NCBI GenBank assembly: GCA_035591015.1
Contig: JAXIUW010229173.1
Span: 1 to 64,000, forward strand
Length of the DNA stretch: 64,000 nt
Direction: 5' to 3'
From: Cephalothrix simula
Taxonomy: Eukaryota > Nemertea > Palaeonemertea > Archinemertea > Cephalotrichidae
The translations under genes and the position numbers were made by a program. The notes beneath the pieces are model-generated. The model did no database searches. It saw only the letters and a list, made by a program, of their open reading frames with translations, and was not told the DNA's origin. Below are positions 25,885-35,475 of the stretch, piece by piece. Position 1 is the first letter of the stretch. The number at the start of each line of letters is the position of its first letter.

Positions 25885-27176
25885 GCTTAAATAGTTGGGG
25901 ATGCTACCCTAGAATAGAAAGCACAGTTATCAAATATACCGAAAAAAATTTATTTGAAAGCATAACCAAGCACCAGCCATTTATTTCTTATGGCAATGGA
26001 CGAAGTTATGGCGATAGTGCTTTAAGCAGCACTATGTTGCATATGCGGCCGCACGATTATTTTATCAATTTTGATGAGAAGCAGGGCCTATTACACGTTG
26101 AGTCTGGCGTATTGCTATCAGAAATATTAGAACATTTCGTGCCTAGAGGGTGGTTTTTGCAAATAACCCCAGGAACTAAATTTGTTACAGTGGGCGGAGC
26201 CATAGCTTCTGATGTACATGGTAAAAATCATCATATAAACGGGTGCTTTAGCGAATGCGTTAAAGATTTTGAGATTATGCTTCCCGATAGCTCAGTTGTT
26301 ACTTGCTCTAAAACTCGACATCCAGAACTCTTTAGAGCAACTTGTGGTGGAATGGGGTTAACTGGCGTTATTCTCAATGCCAAAATCTATCTTAAAAAAA
26401 TTAATTCACAGTTTATTGACCAAATTACTATCAAAACTAAAAACCTGGAGGATACCTTCAACGCTTTTGAAGAATATCAGCATTATCCATATTCCGTCGC
26501 CTGGATAGATTGCCTAGCAAAAAAACAAAATATTGGCCGTTCGTTACTGATGATCGGAGATTTTAGAGATGATGGAAAATTATCGTATTCACACAAAGAT
26601 AAATTATCTATTCCATTTAATTTTCCTACTTTTGCACTCAATAAGTTTAGCATCAATGTTTTTAACTGGTTATATTATGGCAAGGTAAAAGAAGAAAAGA
26701 GCAGTCATAAAGTTGATATTGATACCTTTTTCTATCCTTTAGATGCCATTGGTCATTGGAATCGTATTTACGGTAAAAATGGTTTTACGCAATATCAGTG
26801 TATTTTACCTAAAGAAAACAGTTATGACGGGTTAAAGGAAATTCTTTCAAAGATAGCCGATTCAGGCGAAGGTTCTTTTTTATCTGTATTGAAGCTCTAT
26901 GGTAAGTCCAATGACAACTATCTCTCATTTCCTATGGAAGGTTACAGTCTAGCCTTAGACTTTAAGATAGGCAAAGGAATTTTTGATTTGCTTAATCAAT
27001 TAGACGGCATATTAAAAAAATATCGTGGACGAGTCTATCTTACTAAGGATGTTAGAGTCAGCAAAGAAAACTTTGAACAAGGCTATCCAATGGTTGATAA
27101 ATTTAGAGCATTTAGGCAAGAAAACCAGATGCACAAAGTGTTTCAATCATTACAATCAGAGCGATTAGAAATTTAA
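25881..27176 (+). CDS. FAD-dependent oxidase, DprE1-like
   Basis: The protein has 431 residues with the VAO/PCMH-type FAD-binding fold. YGNGRSYGDSA near residue 37 and ITPGTKFVTVGGAIASDVHGKNHH near 90-115 are diagnostic of DprE1-like enzymes, which oxidise the 2' carbon of decaprenylphosphoryl-ribose. The C-terminal KDVRVSKENFEQGYPMVDKF also fits. The position of the active-site Cys targeted by benzothiazinones in mycobacterial DprE1 appears to be Ala here (YSLALDF), by eye alignment. The start overlaps the GtrA-like gene by 4 bases, so translation is coupled. Confidence 0.85.
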   Translation: MSLNSWGCYPRIESTVIKYTEKNLFESITKHQPFISYGNGRSYGDSALSSTMLHMRPHDYFINFDEKQGLLHVESGVLLSEILEHFVPRGWFLQITPGTKFVTVGGAIASDVHGKNHHINGCFSECVKDFEIMLPDSSVVTCSKTRHPELFRATCGGMGLTGVILNAKIYLKKINSQFIDQITIKTKNLEDTFNAFEEYQHYPYSVAWIDCLAKKQNIGRSLLMIGDFRDDGKLSYSHKDKLSIPFNFPTFALNKFSINVFNWLYYGKVKEEKSSHKVDIDTFFYPLDAIGHWNRIYGKNGFTQYQCILPKENSYDGLKEILSKIADSGEGSFLSVLKLYGKSNDNYLSFPMEGYSLALDFKIGKGIFDLLNQLDGILKKYRGRVYLTKDVRVSKENFEQGYPMVDKFRAFRQENQMHKVFQSLQSERLEI

Positions 27177-27187
27177 GGGTGATACAG

Positions 27188-27919
27188 ATGAGTTATGTTT
27201 TAATAGTAGGCGCTAGAAGTGATATAGCTAAATATACCGCAAGAGAATATGCCAAACACGGTTATGATTTGTATTTGGCAGCCAGAAACTCAGATAACCT
27301 AAAAAACTTTGCCACTGACATACATGTAAGAACTGGACAAGCCGTCAAAACCATTGAACTTGATATTTGTGATTATGCTTCTCATCAGAGTTTTTATGAA
27401 TCATTAGGAGAAAAACCTTTAGGAGTAATCTGTGCTGTCGGATATTTGGGCGAACAACAAATTGCACAGACTGATTTTAGTCAAGCTCAACAAATCATAA
27501 ACACAAACTTCACAGGAATTGTTAGTTTATTAAACATTATCTCAAATGATTTTGAAGCCAGAAGAAGCGGTTTTATTGTTGGTATCAGTTCTGTAGCAGG
27601 AGATAGAGGCCGTAAAAGCAATTATTTGTATGGCTCCGCAAAGGCCGCATTTACGGCATACCTTTCTGGTCTTAGAAATAGACTGTATCCTTTCCAAGTT
27701 CATGTTTTAACCGTGAAACCAGGATTTGTTGCTACTCAAATGACAGCGAACATGGATTTACCAGATAAATTAACAGCACAACCAGAAGAAGTAGCAATTT
27801 CAATTTATAAAGCCCAACAAAAAAATAAGAATGTGCTTTATACCAAATGGATCTGGAAATGGATAATGCTTATTATAAAAAGCATCCCAGAGTGGAAATT
27901 TAAGAGGATGAATATATGA
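27188..27919 (+). CDS. Short-chain dehydrogenase, DprE2-like
   Basis: The protein has 243 residues from the ATG at 27188; AAGGG eight bases upstream supports this over the GTG at 27179. It is a classical Rossmann SDR: nucleotide-binding VGARSDIA near residue 7, the active-site Ser in GISSVAGDRG, and the YxxxK motif as YGSAKAA. It ends in the VKPGFVATQMT segment. With the DprE1-like oxidase it would reduce the 2'-keto intermediate to give polyprenylphosphoryl-arabinose. It ends in a membrane-associated basic tail (WKWIMLIIKSIPEWKFKRM), as some DprE2 homologues do. Confidence 0.83.
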   Translation: MSYVLIVGARSDIAKYTAREYAKHGYDLYLAARNSDNLKNFATDIHVRTGQAVKTIELDICDYASHQSFYESLGEKPLGVICAVGYLGEQQIAQTDFSQAQQIINTNFTGIVSLLNIISNDFEARRSGFIVGISSVAGDRGRKSNYLYGSAKAAFTAYLSGLRNRLYPFQVHVLTVKPGFVATQMTANMDLPDKLTAQPEEVAISIYKAQQKNKNVLYTKWIWKWIMLIIKSIPEWKFKRMNI

Positions 27920-28188
27920 TTGGAAAAAATATTGAAATTGAATCTCGTATTAGCATAAATAAAACAAAATATGTCTTACTTATCATTGGAGCTATATTTT
28001 CTATTATTCCATTAACCCATCTTAGAAATCACTACTTTTGGGATCTTGATGTATATTCCGCCGCTGTAAATGCTTTTCAATCTGGAGGTTCTGCGTATCA
28101 CGACTTAGAAGGGTTAAGGTTCGTATATTCTCCTTATATTTTAATGTTTTTATCCTTATTTGGAGCAAATCTCTCGCTTTTTTATTAA
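27916..28188 (+). pseudogene. GT87/DUF2029-like membrane glycosyltransferase, N-terminal fragment cut by an IS
   Basis: The start overlaps the SDR gene by 4 bases. The 90 residues left contain one transmembrane helix (about 20-37), a WDLDVYSAAVNAFQSGG segment with the acidic pair expected in the first loop of GT-C/DUF2029 enzymes, and RFVYSPYILMFLSLFG. The frame then runs into the left end of the insertion sequence and stops. The rest is not found beyond the element, so the gene is broken and its 3' part deleted. It would have been the enzyme that used the polyprenyl-linked sugar. Confidence 0.7.
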
Positions 28189-28896
28189 GGGGCTGACACC
28201 TAACATTGATTATGTTAGAGTGGCATTATGTATGTAAAGCATTGTAAATTAAATAGAAGCAAGCAATTAGAGCTAATGAAATACTTTATTGCGGGCTCAA
28301 CGGCTAGGACAGCTGCAGAATTGGCAGAAGTTCATCGTAACACAGCCATTAGATTTTTCCATCACCTGCGGGTTAAGATTGCGTTAAAACAGCGACAACG
28401 TCATGATCAATTTTGTGGTTCTGTTGAGCTAGACGAAAGCTATTTTAGTGGTATTCGTAAGGTCAAGAGAGGACGAGGTGCTGCTGGTAAAATTGCTGTT
28501 TTTGGGATACTGAAAAGAGGTGGCAAGGTTTACACTCAGATTATCCCCAATGCTGGAGCTCATACGCTAATGCCCATTATTCGTGATAAAGTAAAGCCTG
28601 ATAGCATTGTTTATACTGATAGCTTTCGGTCTTACAATGCTTTGGATGTATCAGAGTTCAAGCACTACCGAATTAATCATAGTGAGCTTTTTGCTAAAAG
28701 TAAGAATCATATTAACGGCATTGAGAACTTTTGGAGCCAAGCCAAAAGACATATGAGAAAATTTAATGGAGTTCCTAAAAACCACTTCCAATTATTCCTC
28801 AAGGAATGTGAGTGGCGGTTCAATATTGGCTCACCTAAGTTGCTGTTAGCAGATCTTAAAAATCTGCTGAAAGAGAATTATTAGGTGTCATCCCCT
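28188..28896 (+). mobile_element. IS1595-family insertion sequence (IS1016-like)
   Basis: The 16-base terminal inverted repeats are AGGGGCTGACACCTAA (28188-28203) and, at the right end, TTAGGTGTCATCCCCT (28881-28896), with one mismatch. They frame a single transposase gene. The 8-base flanks, TTTATTAA on the left and TAACTAAA on the right, are not a clean target duplication. The right flank is IS5-type debris, so a deletion or a rearrangement followed insertion. Confidence 0.88.
28228..28884 (+). CDS. IS1595-family transposase
   Basis: The protein has 218 residues. An N-terminal helix-turn-helix region (SKQLELMKYFIAGSTARTAAELAEVHRNT split over residues 12-40) is followed by the ISXO2-like DDE/N domain: ELDESYF (first Asp), IVYTDSFRSY (second Asp) and NHINGIENFWSQAKRHMRKF (Asn and Glu region). 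The gene is intact and fills the element. The lack of a zinc-ribbon N-terminal domain fits the short IS1016 subgroup. Confidence 0.9.
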   Translation: MYVKHCKLNRSKQLELMKYFIAGSTARTAAELAEVHRNTAIRFFHHLRVKIALKQRQRHDQFCGSVELDESYFSGIRKVKRGRGAAGKIAVFGILKRGGKVYTQIIPNAGAHTLMPIIRDKVKPDSIVYTDSFRSYNALDVSEFKHYRINHSELFAKSKNHINGIENFWSQAKRHMRKFNGVPKNHFQLFLKECEWRFNIGSPKLLLADLKNLLKENY

Positions 28897-28902
28897 AACT
28901 AA

Positions 28903-29140
28903 ATATAGCCTGGTATTTGTCGAAACAAGCAAACAGATTCTTTGCTGTACCTTTCTCAGTTTAGCTGTTCACAGAACAGCCAAAGCGTCTTGGTGTCAGA
29001 ATCTTGTCCGGCTATCTCGGATTTAGAGACCGCATTAAAAACATGCCAACATTAATAAACTCCACCTGCTCATCGCTAAACTCATAAAGCATCTGCAACA
29101 GCATGATTTTGAGCATCAAAGCAGATTCATAGAATGGTTT
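28903..29140 (-). pseudogene. IS5-family transposase N-terminal remnant
   Basis: On the minus strand, KPFYESALMLKIMLLQMLYEFSDEQ, which opens typical IS5 transposases, is readable from 29140. After a frameshift it continues as GQDSDTKTLWLFCEQLN, then a stop, then further related residues. At least one frameshift and one stop break the frame. It is decayed and incomplete, marking an old insertion next to the IS1595-family element. Confidence 0.65.
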
Positions 29141-29426
29141 ATCTCCTTTGTGTCATCTTGGCACTTTAGGACTTTGAACAAAGCCCTACTGAACATCCGC
29201 TATGGCAAAGATCATTTAAGTGCTCAATAGTGCCACCCACTTCTGAGGCTTTGCGTGCCATTATCAAGATTCTAAAACTGCACCTGAACACCATCAACTT
29301 CCGCTTATATCAACAGTGCAAATCAACAGGCATCAAACTGTTTAATAAAGTTTTCCGAGGCCTTCAACTGTAAATATTTGATTAATATAGATTTGATTTA
29401 GCAGATTAAGTACATACAACTAGAAT
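29141..29426. other. Gene debris between IS remnants and groEL
   Basis: Short plus-strand frames remain: one ends at 29229 with RTLNKALLNIRYGKDHLSAQ, and a GTG-initiated frame of 47 codons spans 29230-29373. Neither is recognised. They look like tails of decayed mobile genes. No ribosome site supports them. Confidence 0.3.
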
Positions 29427-29461
29427 CAAAAAGACCGCACCCTCATGATGAGGATGCGGTC
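29427..29461 (-). terminator. Rho-independent terminator of groESL
   Basis: On the minus strand a strong hairpin (GACCGCATCCTCAT pairing with ATGAGGGTGCGGTC, with one mismatched pair) is followed by TTTTT. It lies 29 bases after the groEL stop. Confidence 0.85.
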
Positions 29462-29489
29462 AATAATTAAGACATAGCCAGACGATGAC

Positions 29490-31175
<1,686 letters not shown>

Positions 31176-31234
31176 TTACTGTTAATACAAATAACAATCA
31201 ACTGATTGATTGCGCCAGTTGAACCAAATTATAA

Positions 31235-31519
31235 TTAAAGTATGCCTAAAACATCATCTTCGCGCATAATAATGTATTCTGCGCCGTCAATACTGACTTC
31301 ATTTCCCGCATACTTTGAGAAGAGTATTCTATCACCGGGCTTAACCTCCATCGGAACTCTACTCCCATCATCTTTGCTCTTCCCTTTGCCAGTGGCAATA
31401 ACTTTGCCTTCTTGTGGCTTTTCTTTAGCCGTATCAGGAATAATTATCCCGCCAGCAGACTTGTTATCTGCCTCAATACGCTCAACAAGTATCCTATCAT
31501 GTAGGGGGGTTAGTTTCAT
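31235..31519 (-). CDS. groES: Co-chaperonin GroES
   Basis: The protein has 94 residues, full length. It is the heptameric lid of the GroEL chamber. [14 protein letters not shown] opens the protein; the mobile loop region [17 protein letters not shown] and the C-terminal [14 protein letters not shown] are typical. A near-perfect ribosome site (AGGAGGT, seven bases before ATG) suggests high expression. Confidence 0.98.
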   Translation of the reverse strand: MKLTPLHDRILVERIEADNKSAGGIIIPDTAKEKPQEGKVIATGKGKSKDDGSRVPMEVKPGDRILFSKYAGNEVSIDGAEYIIMREDDVLGIL

Positions 31520-31633
31520 TCTAAATACCTCCTGTTGTTAAACTAACAGACTATAACTCTTAATTATAGCCAATCTCTACTACCATTCAAAGTAATGTAA
31601 TAATTAACTATTATACACTGCTCTGAAAAGATA

Positions 31634-31660
31634 TTAGCATTATATAACAACTATTGCTAA
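31634..31660 (-). promoter_or_regulatory. Candidate degenerate CIRCE (HrcA) operator of groESL
   Basis: TTAGCA (31634-31639) and TGCTAA (31655-31660) are perfect inverted hexamers separated by exactly 15 bases. This is the geometry of the outer arms of the CIRCE element (TTAGCACTC-N9-GAGTGCTAA). The inner CTC/GAG triplets are not conserved. The site overlaps the -10 box and the spacer of the groES promoter, where a repressor would act. Confidence 0.45.
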
Positions 31661-31668
31661 TAACGCAA
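31639..31668 (-). promoter_or_regulatory. Candidate sigma-70 promoter of groESL
   Basis: Read on the minus strand, TTGCGT (31668-31663) is followed after 18 bases by TATAAT (31644-31639). It is about 120 bases upstream of the groES start. No sigma-32-like CTTGAA/CCCCAT pair was seen. Confidence 0.55.
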
Positions 31669-31759
31669 CAAAAAATTTCAAACACCCCTAAAATCCCCAC
31701 TAAGAACCACTCTCTACGCACATGACTAGCAATAAATTCAAATCAAAAAGAGCCGTCAG

Positions 31760-32430
31760 CCTTAAAACTAACCGTGCTTAGCTCAACCGAGCAAGATGAT
31801 TCTCTATCATCTTGTTGGGCAAAGCCCTTAATTATAAATACCCCTAAAATAATCTTGTTTAGATTAACCGTGCAAGGTGATTCTCTATCATCTTGCTGGG
31901 CAAAGCCCTCAACCAATAACCCCCTTAATATTGGGGGGGCTCTGCCCCCGCCCCCGTCAAGTCAGCAAAGCCCTTAACAAAATTAGATTCCAAACTTAAC
32001 CTTGCTTAGTATAACCGTGCAGGACAATTCTCTATTGTCCTGCATCCCACATCAGCGCAGGCAAAACCTGCGCTTAAAGGGGTTTAGGAGTATACTATTA
32101 TCCAGAAGCCTTTGGCCTTCCGATTGGCCATGATGCGATTTATTTAACTTGGGCGCATAAGCCCATGAAGGGCTTATCCAGCCCCAAAGAACTATCCCGA
32201 GAGTGCAGAGAGCTGGCTCTCTGCTGGGATTGTTAAGGGCAAAGCCCTTAACCAATTAAATTCCGAAACTAACTTTGCTTAGTTTAACCGGGCAAGATGA
32301 TTCTCTATCATCTTGCTGGGCAAAGCCCTTAACCAATTAAATTCCAAAAGCAACCTTGCTTTCACAACCGTGCAAGATGATTCTCTATCATCTTGCTGGG
32401 CAAAGCCATTAATCAGCTAAATTTCAATAC
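31760..32430 (+). repeat. Hairpin repeat island with five copies of a 25-base stem-loop
   Basis: Five copies of a stem-loop with a 10-bp stem and the constant loop TCTCT lie at 31791-31815, 31872-31896, 32019-32043, 32292-32316 and 32372-32396. The usual arms are GCAAGATGAT and ATCATCTTGC. Copy 3 has GCAGGACAAT and ATTGTCCTGC, so paired changes keep the stem. Most copies are preceded by CTTGCTTAGtttAACCGt and followed by TGGGCAAAGCCCTTAACcaatta, itself a small GGGCaaaGCCC hairpin. Other hairpins fill the island: GCAGAGAGC/GCTCTCTGC near 32205-32224 and a G-run/C-run pair near 31934-31957. Open frames here only translate the repeats. Confidence 0.85.
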
Positions 32431-32451
32431 TATATTTAGTCTCTAAAGAAA

Positions 32452-32994
32452 TTATGGTGCCGAGCAGATGCGGTCTATAGCTTGAGGGTCAAAATTGGTC
32501 GGGTGCCATTTGGGGTTAATGATTAGCCCTTGGTCATCAAATTGAGCGCCTTCAATTATGGGAGTGCTTTGATTATCAGCGCAATTAAAGATGATTGCTA
32601 CTTGGCGAATGGGCGTCCAGCGTGCAAAGAGCAAGAGCTTTACCATGCGCTGGTTGGGGGCGTTTTGATTACGCTGCACAGAGTTGATATCTACGGCAAT
32701 AAAGCGATTAGTCCATGGAAATAGGTATGTCCAAGGTCTCCAAGCCATTGCTGTTTGCGAAGTCAGCGCAACAACGACGTTTTCAGAAAGATTGCCTTGT
32801 GTGCGCTCAAACCACGTGTATTCGCTAGAGATGGTTAATAGCAGCATTGCTCCACCAGCAACAATCGGCAGTAACCAGCGTGGCAATCTTTTCTTTAACA
32901 AGAAGTTGACTGCCAAAAATACGCCAGCTGCGCCAAAGCCTGCAACAACGGTGGCAATAAGTTCTAAAAGCACAGGCTTACAGCAGTGTAACAA
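32452..32994 (-). CDS. Membrane protein of unknown function in the symporter operon
   Basis: The protein has 180 residues. It starts at TTG, supported by AGGGG six bases upstream. Two N-terminal membrane helices (about 10-30 and 39-57) are followed by a soluble domain with WFERTQGN, VVVALTSQTAMAWRPWTYLFPWTNRFIAVD and a C-terminal Cys. No family is recognised. It lies 44 bases downstream of the sodium-solute symporter in the same direction and is likely its operon partner. Confidence 0.65.
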   Translation of the reverse strand: MLHCCKPVLLELIATVVAGFGAAGVFLAVNFLLKKRLPRWLLPIVAGGAMLLLTISSEYTWFERTQGNLSENVVVALTSQTAMAWRPWTYLFPWTNRFIAVDINSVQRNQNAPNQRMVKLLLFARWTPIRQVAIIFNCADNQSTPIIEGAQFDDQGLIINPKWHPTNFDPQAIDRICSAP

Positions 32995-33000
32995 GCGTCA

Positions 33001-33022
33001 CCCCTACCCAAGTGGGTAGGGG
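33001..33022 (-). promoter_or_regulatory. Stem-loop covering the ribosome site of the following gene
   Basis: A perfect 9-bp stem, CCCCTACCC and GGGTAGGGG with a 4-base loop, lies between the symporter stop and the TTG start at 32994. The AGGGG ribosome site of that start is in the 3' arm, so folding would hide it. It could lower or regulate translation of the third gene, or slow mRNA decay from the 3' side. Confidence 0.55.
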
Positions 33023-33038
33023 CGACTGAAGTTAGAGG

Positions 33039-34808
33039 TTAATTTGAGCTAGGAATCCTAACACTTTGTACCAGTCTTTTGATATTAGACGGCGTATCAG
33101 GAGTAAGCCACGAAACTACAAAGGACACAATAAAGTTAATTGCGGCACCCACTGCGCCAATGGCCGTAGATTGTATACCGAACAGTGAATCTTGCACTGT
33201 ATCAGGGAAACTATTTGTTCCGGGAATAAACAGCCAGCCCTTGTGCAAGAAAATATAGACCAATGTAAAGATTAGCCCGCTTAACATGCCCCATATAATG
33301 CCGATGTTATTTACTCTGCTTGAGAAAATACCCATCATTAAAGCTGGGAAGATTGATGCCGCCGCTAATCCAAAAGCTAAGGCTACGGTTTGTGCGGCAA
33401 ATCCGGGCGGGTCAATTCCTAATCCAGTGGCTACGGCAATTGACAAAACCATGGCCAATCTAGCAAACATCAGCTCGCCACGCTCATCAATGTTTTTGAA
33501 CCACATGCCTTTGATGAGGTCATGCGATACTGATGAAGATATTGCCAGCAATAATCCGGCTGCTGTAGATAACGCCGCTGCCAAACCGCCCGCTGCCACC
33601 AAAGCCACCACCCATCCGGGCAGGTTGGCAATTTCTGGATTAGCTAGAACTAATATGTCGCGGTTAAACTTGGTCAATTCATTACCTTCCCAACCCATAA
33701 TCTCGGCTCTTTCTTGCATCTCTGGGTTTTTATCGTTGTAGTACTGAATAAGGCCGTCTCCGTTTTTATCTTCAAAGCCTAGCAAGCCGGTTTTTTGCCA
33801 AGTTGCTATCCAAGCATAGTCTGGATCAGTTTCTATTGTTTCTACGCTTACGGCATCACCATAGACCCCGTTTGGCCACATTTGATCGGTTATATTTAAT
33901 CTGGCCATGGCTCCAACCGCCGGAGCAGTTAAATACAATAAGGCGATAAAGACCAACGCCCAGCCCGCAGACCAACGTGCATCAGATACCTTAGGTACAG
34001 TAAAGAAACGAATGATGACATGCGGCAAACCAGCGGTGCCGATCATCAATGACAGCGTAAACAAGGTCAAATTAAGGGTGTTCCCGCTATGGGCCGTGTA
34101 TTCGTTAAAGCCCAAATCAACCAAAACCTGATCCAAACGCTGTAGCAAAGGTATTCCAGACTCTATATGCTCGCCAAACAGCCCTAGTGGCGGTATGGGA
34201 TTGCCCGTTAGCTGTAACGAGATAAACACAGCTGGAATAGTATAGGCAACAATTAATACGCAGTACTGAGCTACTTGGGTATAGGTGATACCACGCATAC
34301 CGCCCAAAACAGCGTAAAAGAAGACTACTCCCGCTCCAATAAATAGACCGGTCAGATTAGACACCTCTAAGAAGCGTGAAAATGCCACTCCAACGCCGGT
34401 CATTTGCCCGATAACGTAGGTGATAGAAACGACAATAAGACAAATCACGCCCACAAATCGTGCAGTGGTACTATAAAATCGCTCACCGATAAACTCTGGC
34501 ACGGTGAACTTGCCAAATTTTCGCAGATAGGGTGCCAATAATAAAGCCAGCAATACGTAGCCACCTGTCCAACCCATAAGGAAAGAACTATTATCATAGC
34601 CGACAAAGGCAATTAGGCCGGCCATAGAGATAAAGCTCGCTGCAGACATCCAGTCTGCCGCAGTAGCCATACCATTGACTACGGGGTGAATCCCTCTGCC
34701 TGCAGCATAAAATTCTGAGGTTGTGTTAGCTCGGGCTACAAAGGCTATTCCGATATACAAGGCGAACGTAGCACCAACAAACAGCAAATTAAGTGTAAAT
34801 TGTTCCAT
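33039..34808 (-). CDS. Sodium:solute symporter, ActP-like
   Basis: The protein has 589 residues and about 13 membrane helices. It belongs to the SSS family in the branch paired with DUF4212, often annotated as acetate permease ActP. Landmarks are ATAADWMSAASFISMAGLIAF near residue 48, GGMRGITYTQVAQY near 167 and GGLAAALSTAAGLLLAISSSVSHDL near 400. A soluble insertion of about 100 residues (around 300-385) contains an acidic DKNGDGLIQYYNDKNPE segment that resembles a calcium-binding loop. It probably takes up a short carboxylate with sodium. It lies 28 bases downstream of its small partner. Confidence 0.85.
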   Translation of the reverse strand: MEQFTLNLLFVGATFALYIGIAFVARANTTSEFYAAGRGIHPVVNGMATAADWMSAASFISMAGLIAFVGYDNSSFLMGWTGGYVLLALLLAPYLRKFGKFTVPEFIGERFYSTTARFVGVICLIVVSITYVIGQMTGVGVAFSRFLEVSNLTGLFIGAGVVFFYAVLGGMRGITYTQVAQYCVLIVAYTIPAVFISLQLTGNPIPPLGLFGEHIESGIPLLQRLDQVLVDLGFNEYTAHSGNTLNLTLFTLSLMIGTAGLPHVIIRFFTVPKVSDARWSAGWALVFIALLYLTAPAVGAMARLNITDQMWPNGVYGDAVSVETIETDPDYAWIATWQKTGLLGFEDKNGDGLIQYYNDKNPEMQERAEIMGWEGNELTKFNRDILVLANPEIANLPGWVVALVAAGGLAAALSTAAGLLLAISSSVSHDLIKGMWFKNIDERGELMFARLAMVLSIAVATGLGIDPPGFAAQTVALAFGLAAASIFPALMMGIFSSRVNNIGIIWGMLSGLIFTLVYIFLHKGWLFIPGTNSFPDTVQDSLFGIQSTAIGAVGAAINFIVSFVVSWLTPDTPSNIKRLVQSVRIPSSN

Positions 34809-34836
34809 GGTTTATTCCTCTCTTAAGTTCAGATTA

Positions 34837-35094
34837 TTATCGGTCGGATACGCCGTATTCTTTGTCTAGCCAATTCATACGCCACGAATAGCCAAAAATT
34901 AAGACTATGAAGAATAGAATACTACCCTGTTGAGCGAACCAGAATCCAAGGTCTGAACCGCCAACCATAATACCTGATAGCATCGGTCTTAATGTAATAC
35001 TGAAACCCAAAGAAACTATCGCCCATAAAACAAGACTGCCGATTATTATGCGCAAATTGGCTTTCCAATACTGATCATGACTTTTCTTTATCAT
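34837..35094 (-). CDS. DUF4212 small symporter subunit
   Basis: The protein has 85 residues with two membrane helices (about 13-33 and 50-68) and the conserved YWKANLRI and DLGFWFAQQGSI segments of DUF4212. It is almost always found just before an SSS symporter, as here, and is thought to be its accessory subunit. It has a strong ribosome site (AAGGAG, seven bases before the ATG), so it likely heads the three-gene operon. Confidence 0.9.
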   Translation of the reverse strand: MIKKSHDQYWKANLRIIIGSLVLWAIVSLGFSITLRPMLSGIMVGGSDLGFWFAQQGSILFFIVLIFGYSWRMNWLDKEYGVSDR

Positions 35095-35223
35095 TTAACT
35101 ACTCCTTGTTTGTTATAACGACTGTCTATTTTTGCGTATAGCCTTAGTTATGCGCTACCAGTCGTCAAAAGTACGCTGAAACATAGGCCACAATGTTCAC
35201 AACAATCAACCCAGCAAATAAAG

Positions 35224-35451
35224 CTAAAATAAGCTCTTATTACCTATCGGCACTACGGTTAAACCACAACCACCTAGGCTGTGCTTGTTATAGAAGTTGC
35301 CTTGATGGTGCAGAATATGCGCCACGGCCGCCGATTGATTGGGATGTTTGAGAGAATATTGTGCATAATAACTGAAGAAAAAACCGAGTATACAACTAAT
35401 ACGATAGCCAAGCCATTGGGCGCCCTTAAACCACGGCCGAGGCGCTTTCAT
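35224..35451 (-). CDS. Possible small protein of unknown function
   Basis: It is a frame of 75 residues from the ATG at 35451 (longer from 35475), with one hydrophobic stretch (ISCILGFFFSYYAQY) and a Cys/Gly-rich end. There is no clear ribosome site and no recognised family, and an overlapping frame is open on the other strand. It is listed only because it occupies a large gap upstream of the symporter operon. Confidence 0.2.
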   Translation of the reverse strand: MKAPRPWFKGAQWLGYRISCILGFFFSYYAQYSLKHPNQSAAVAHILHHQGNFYNKHSLGGCGLTVVPIGNKSLF

Positions 35452-35475
35452 GTTATAGCCATCCAGTAGTATCAT

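Noticed and set aside
31774-31977. 67-codon frame with repeated DDSLSSCWAKP peptides
   Set aside because: The peptide is the literal translation of the TCTCT hairpin repeat; the same peptide recurs in a frame at 36976-37344. Structure, not coding, is conserved.
32052-32255. 67-codon minus-strand frame in the hairpin island
   Set aside because: It is made of hairpin arms and has no ribosome site or protein-like features.
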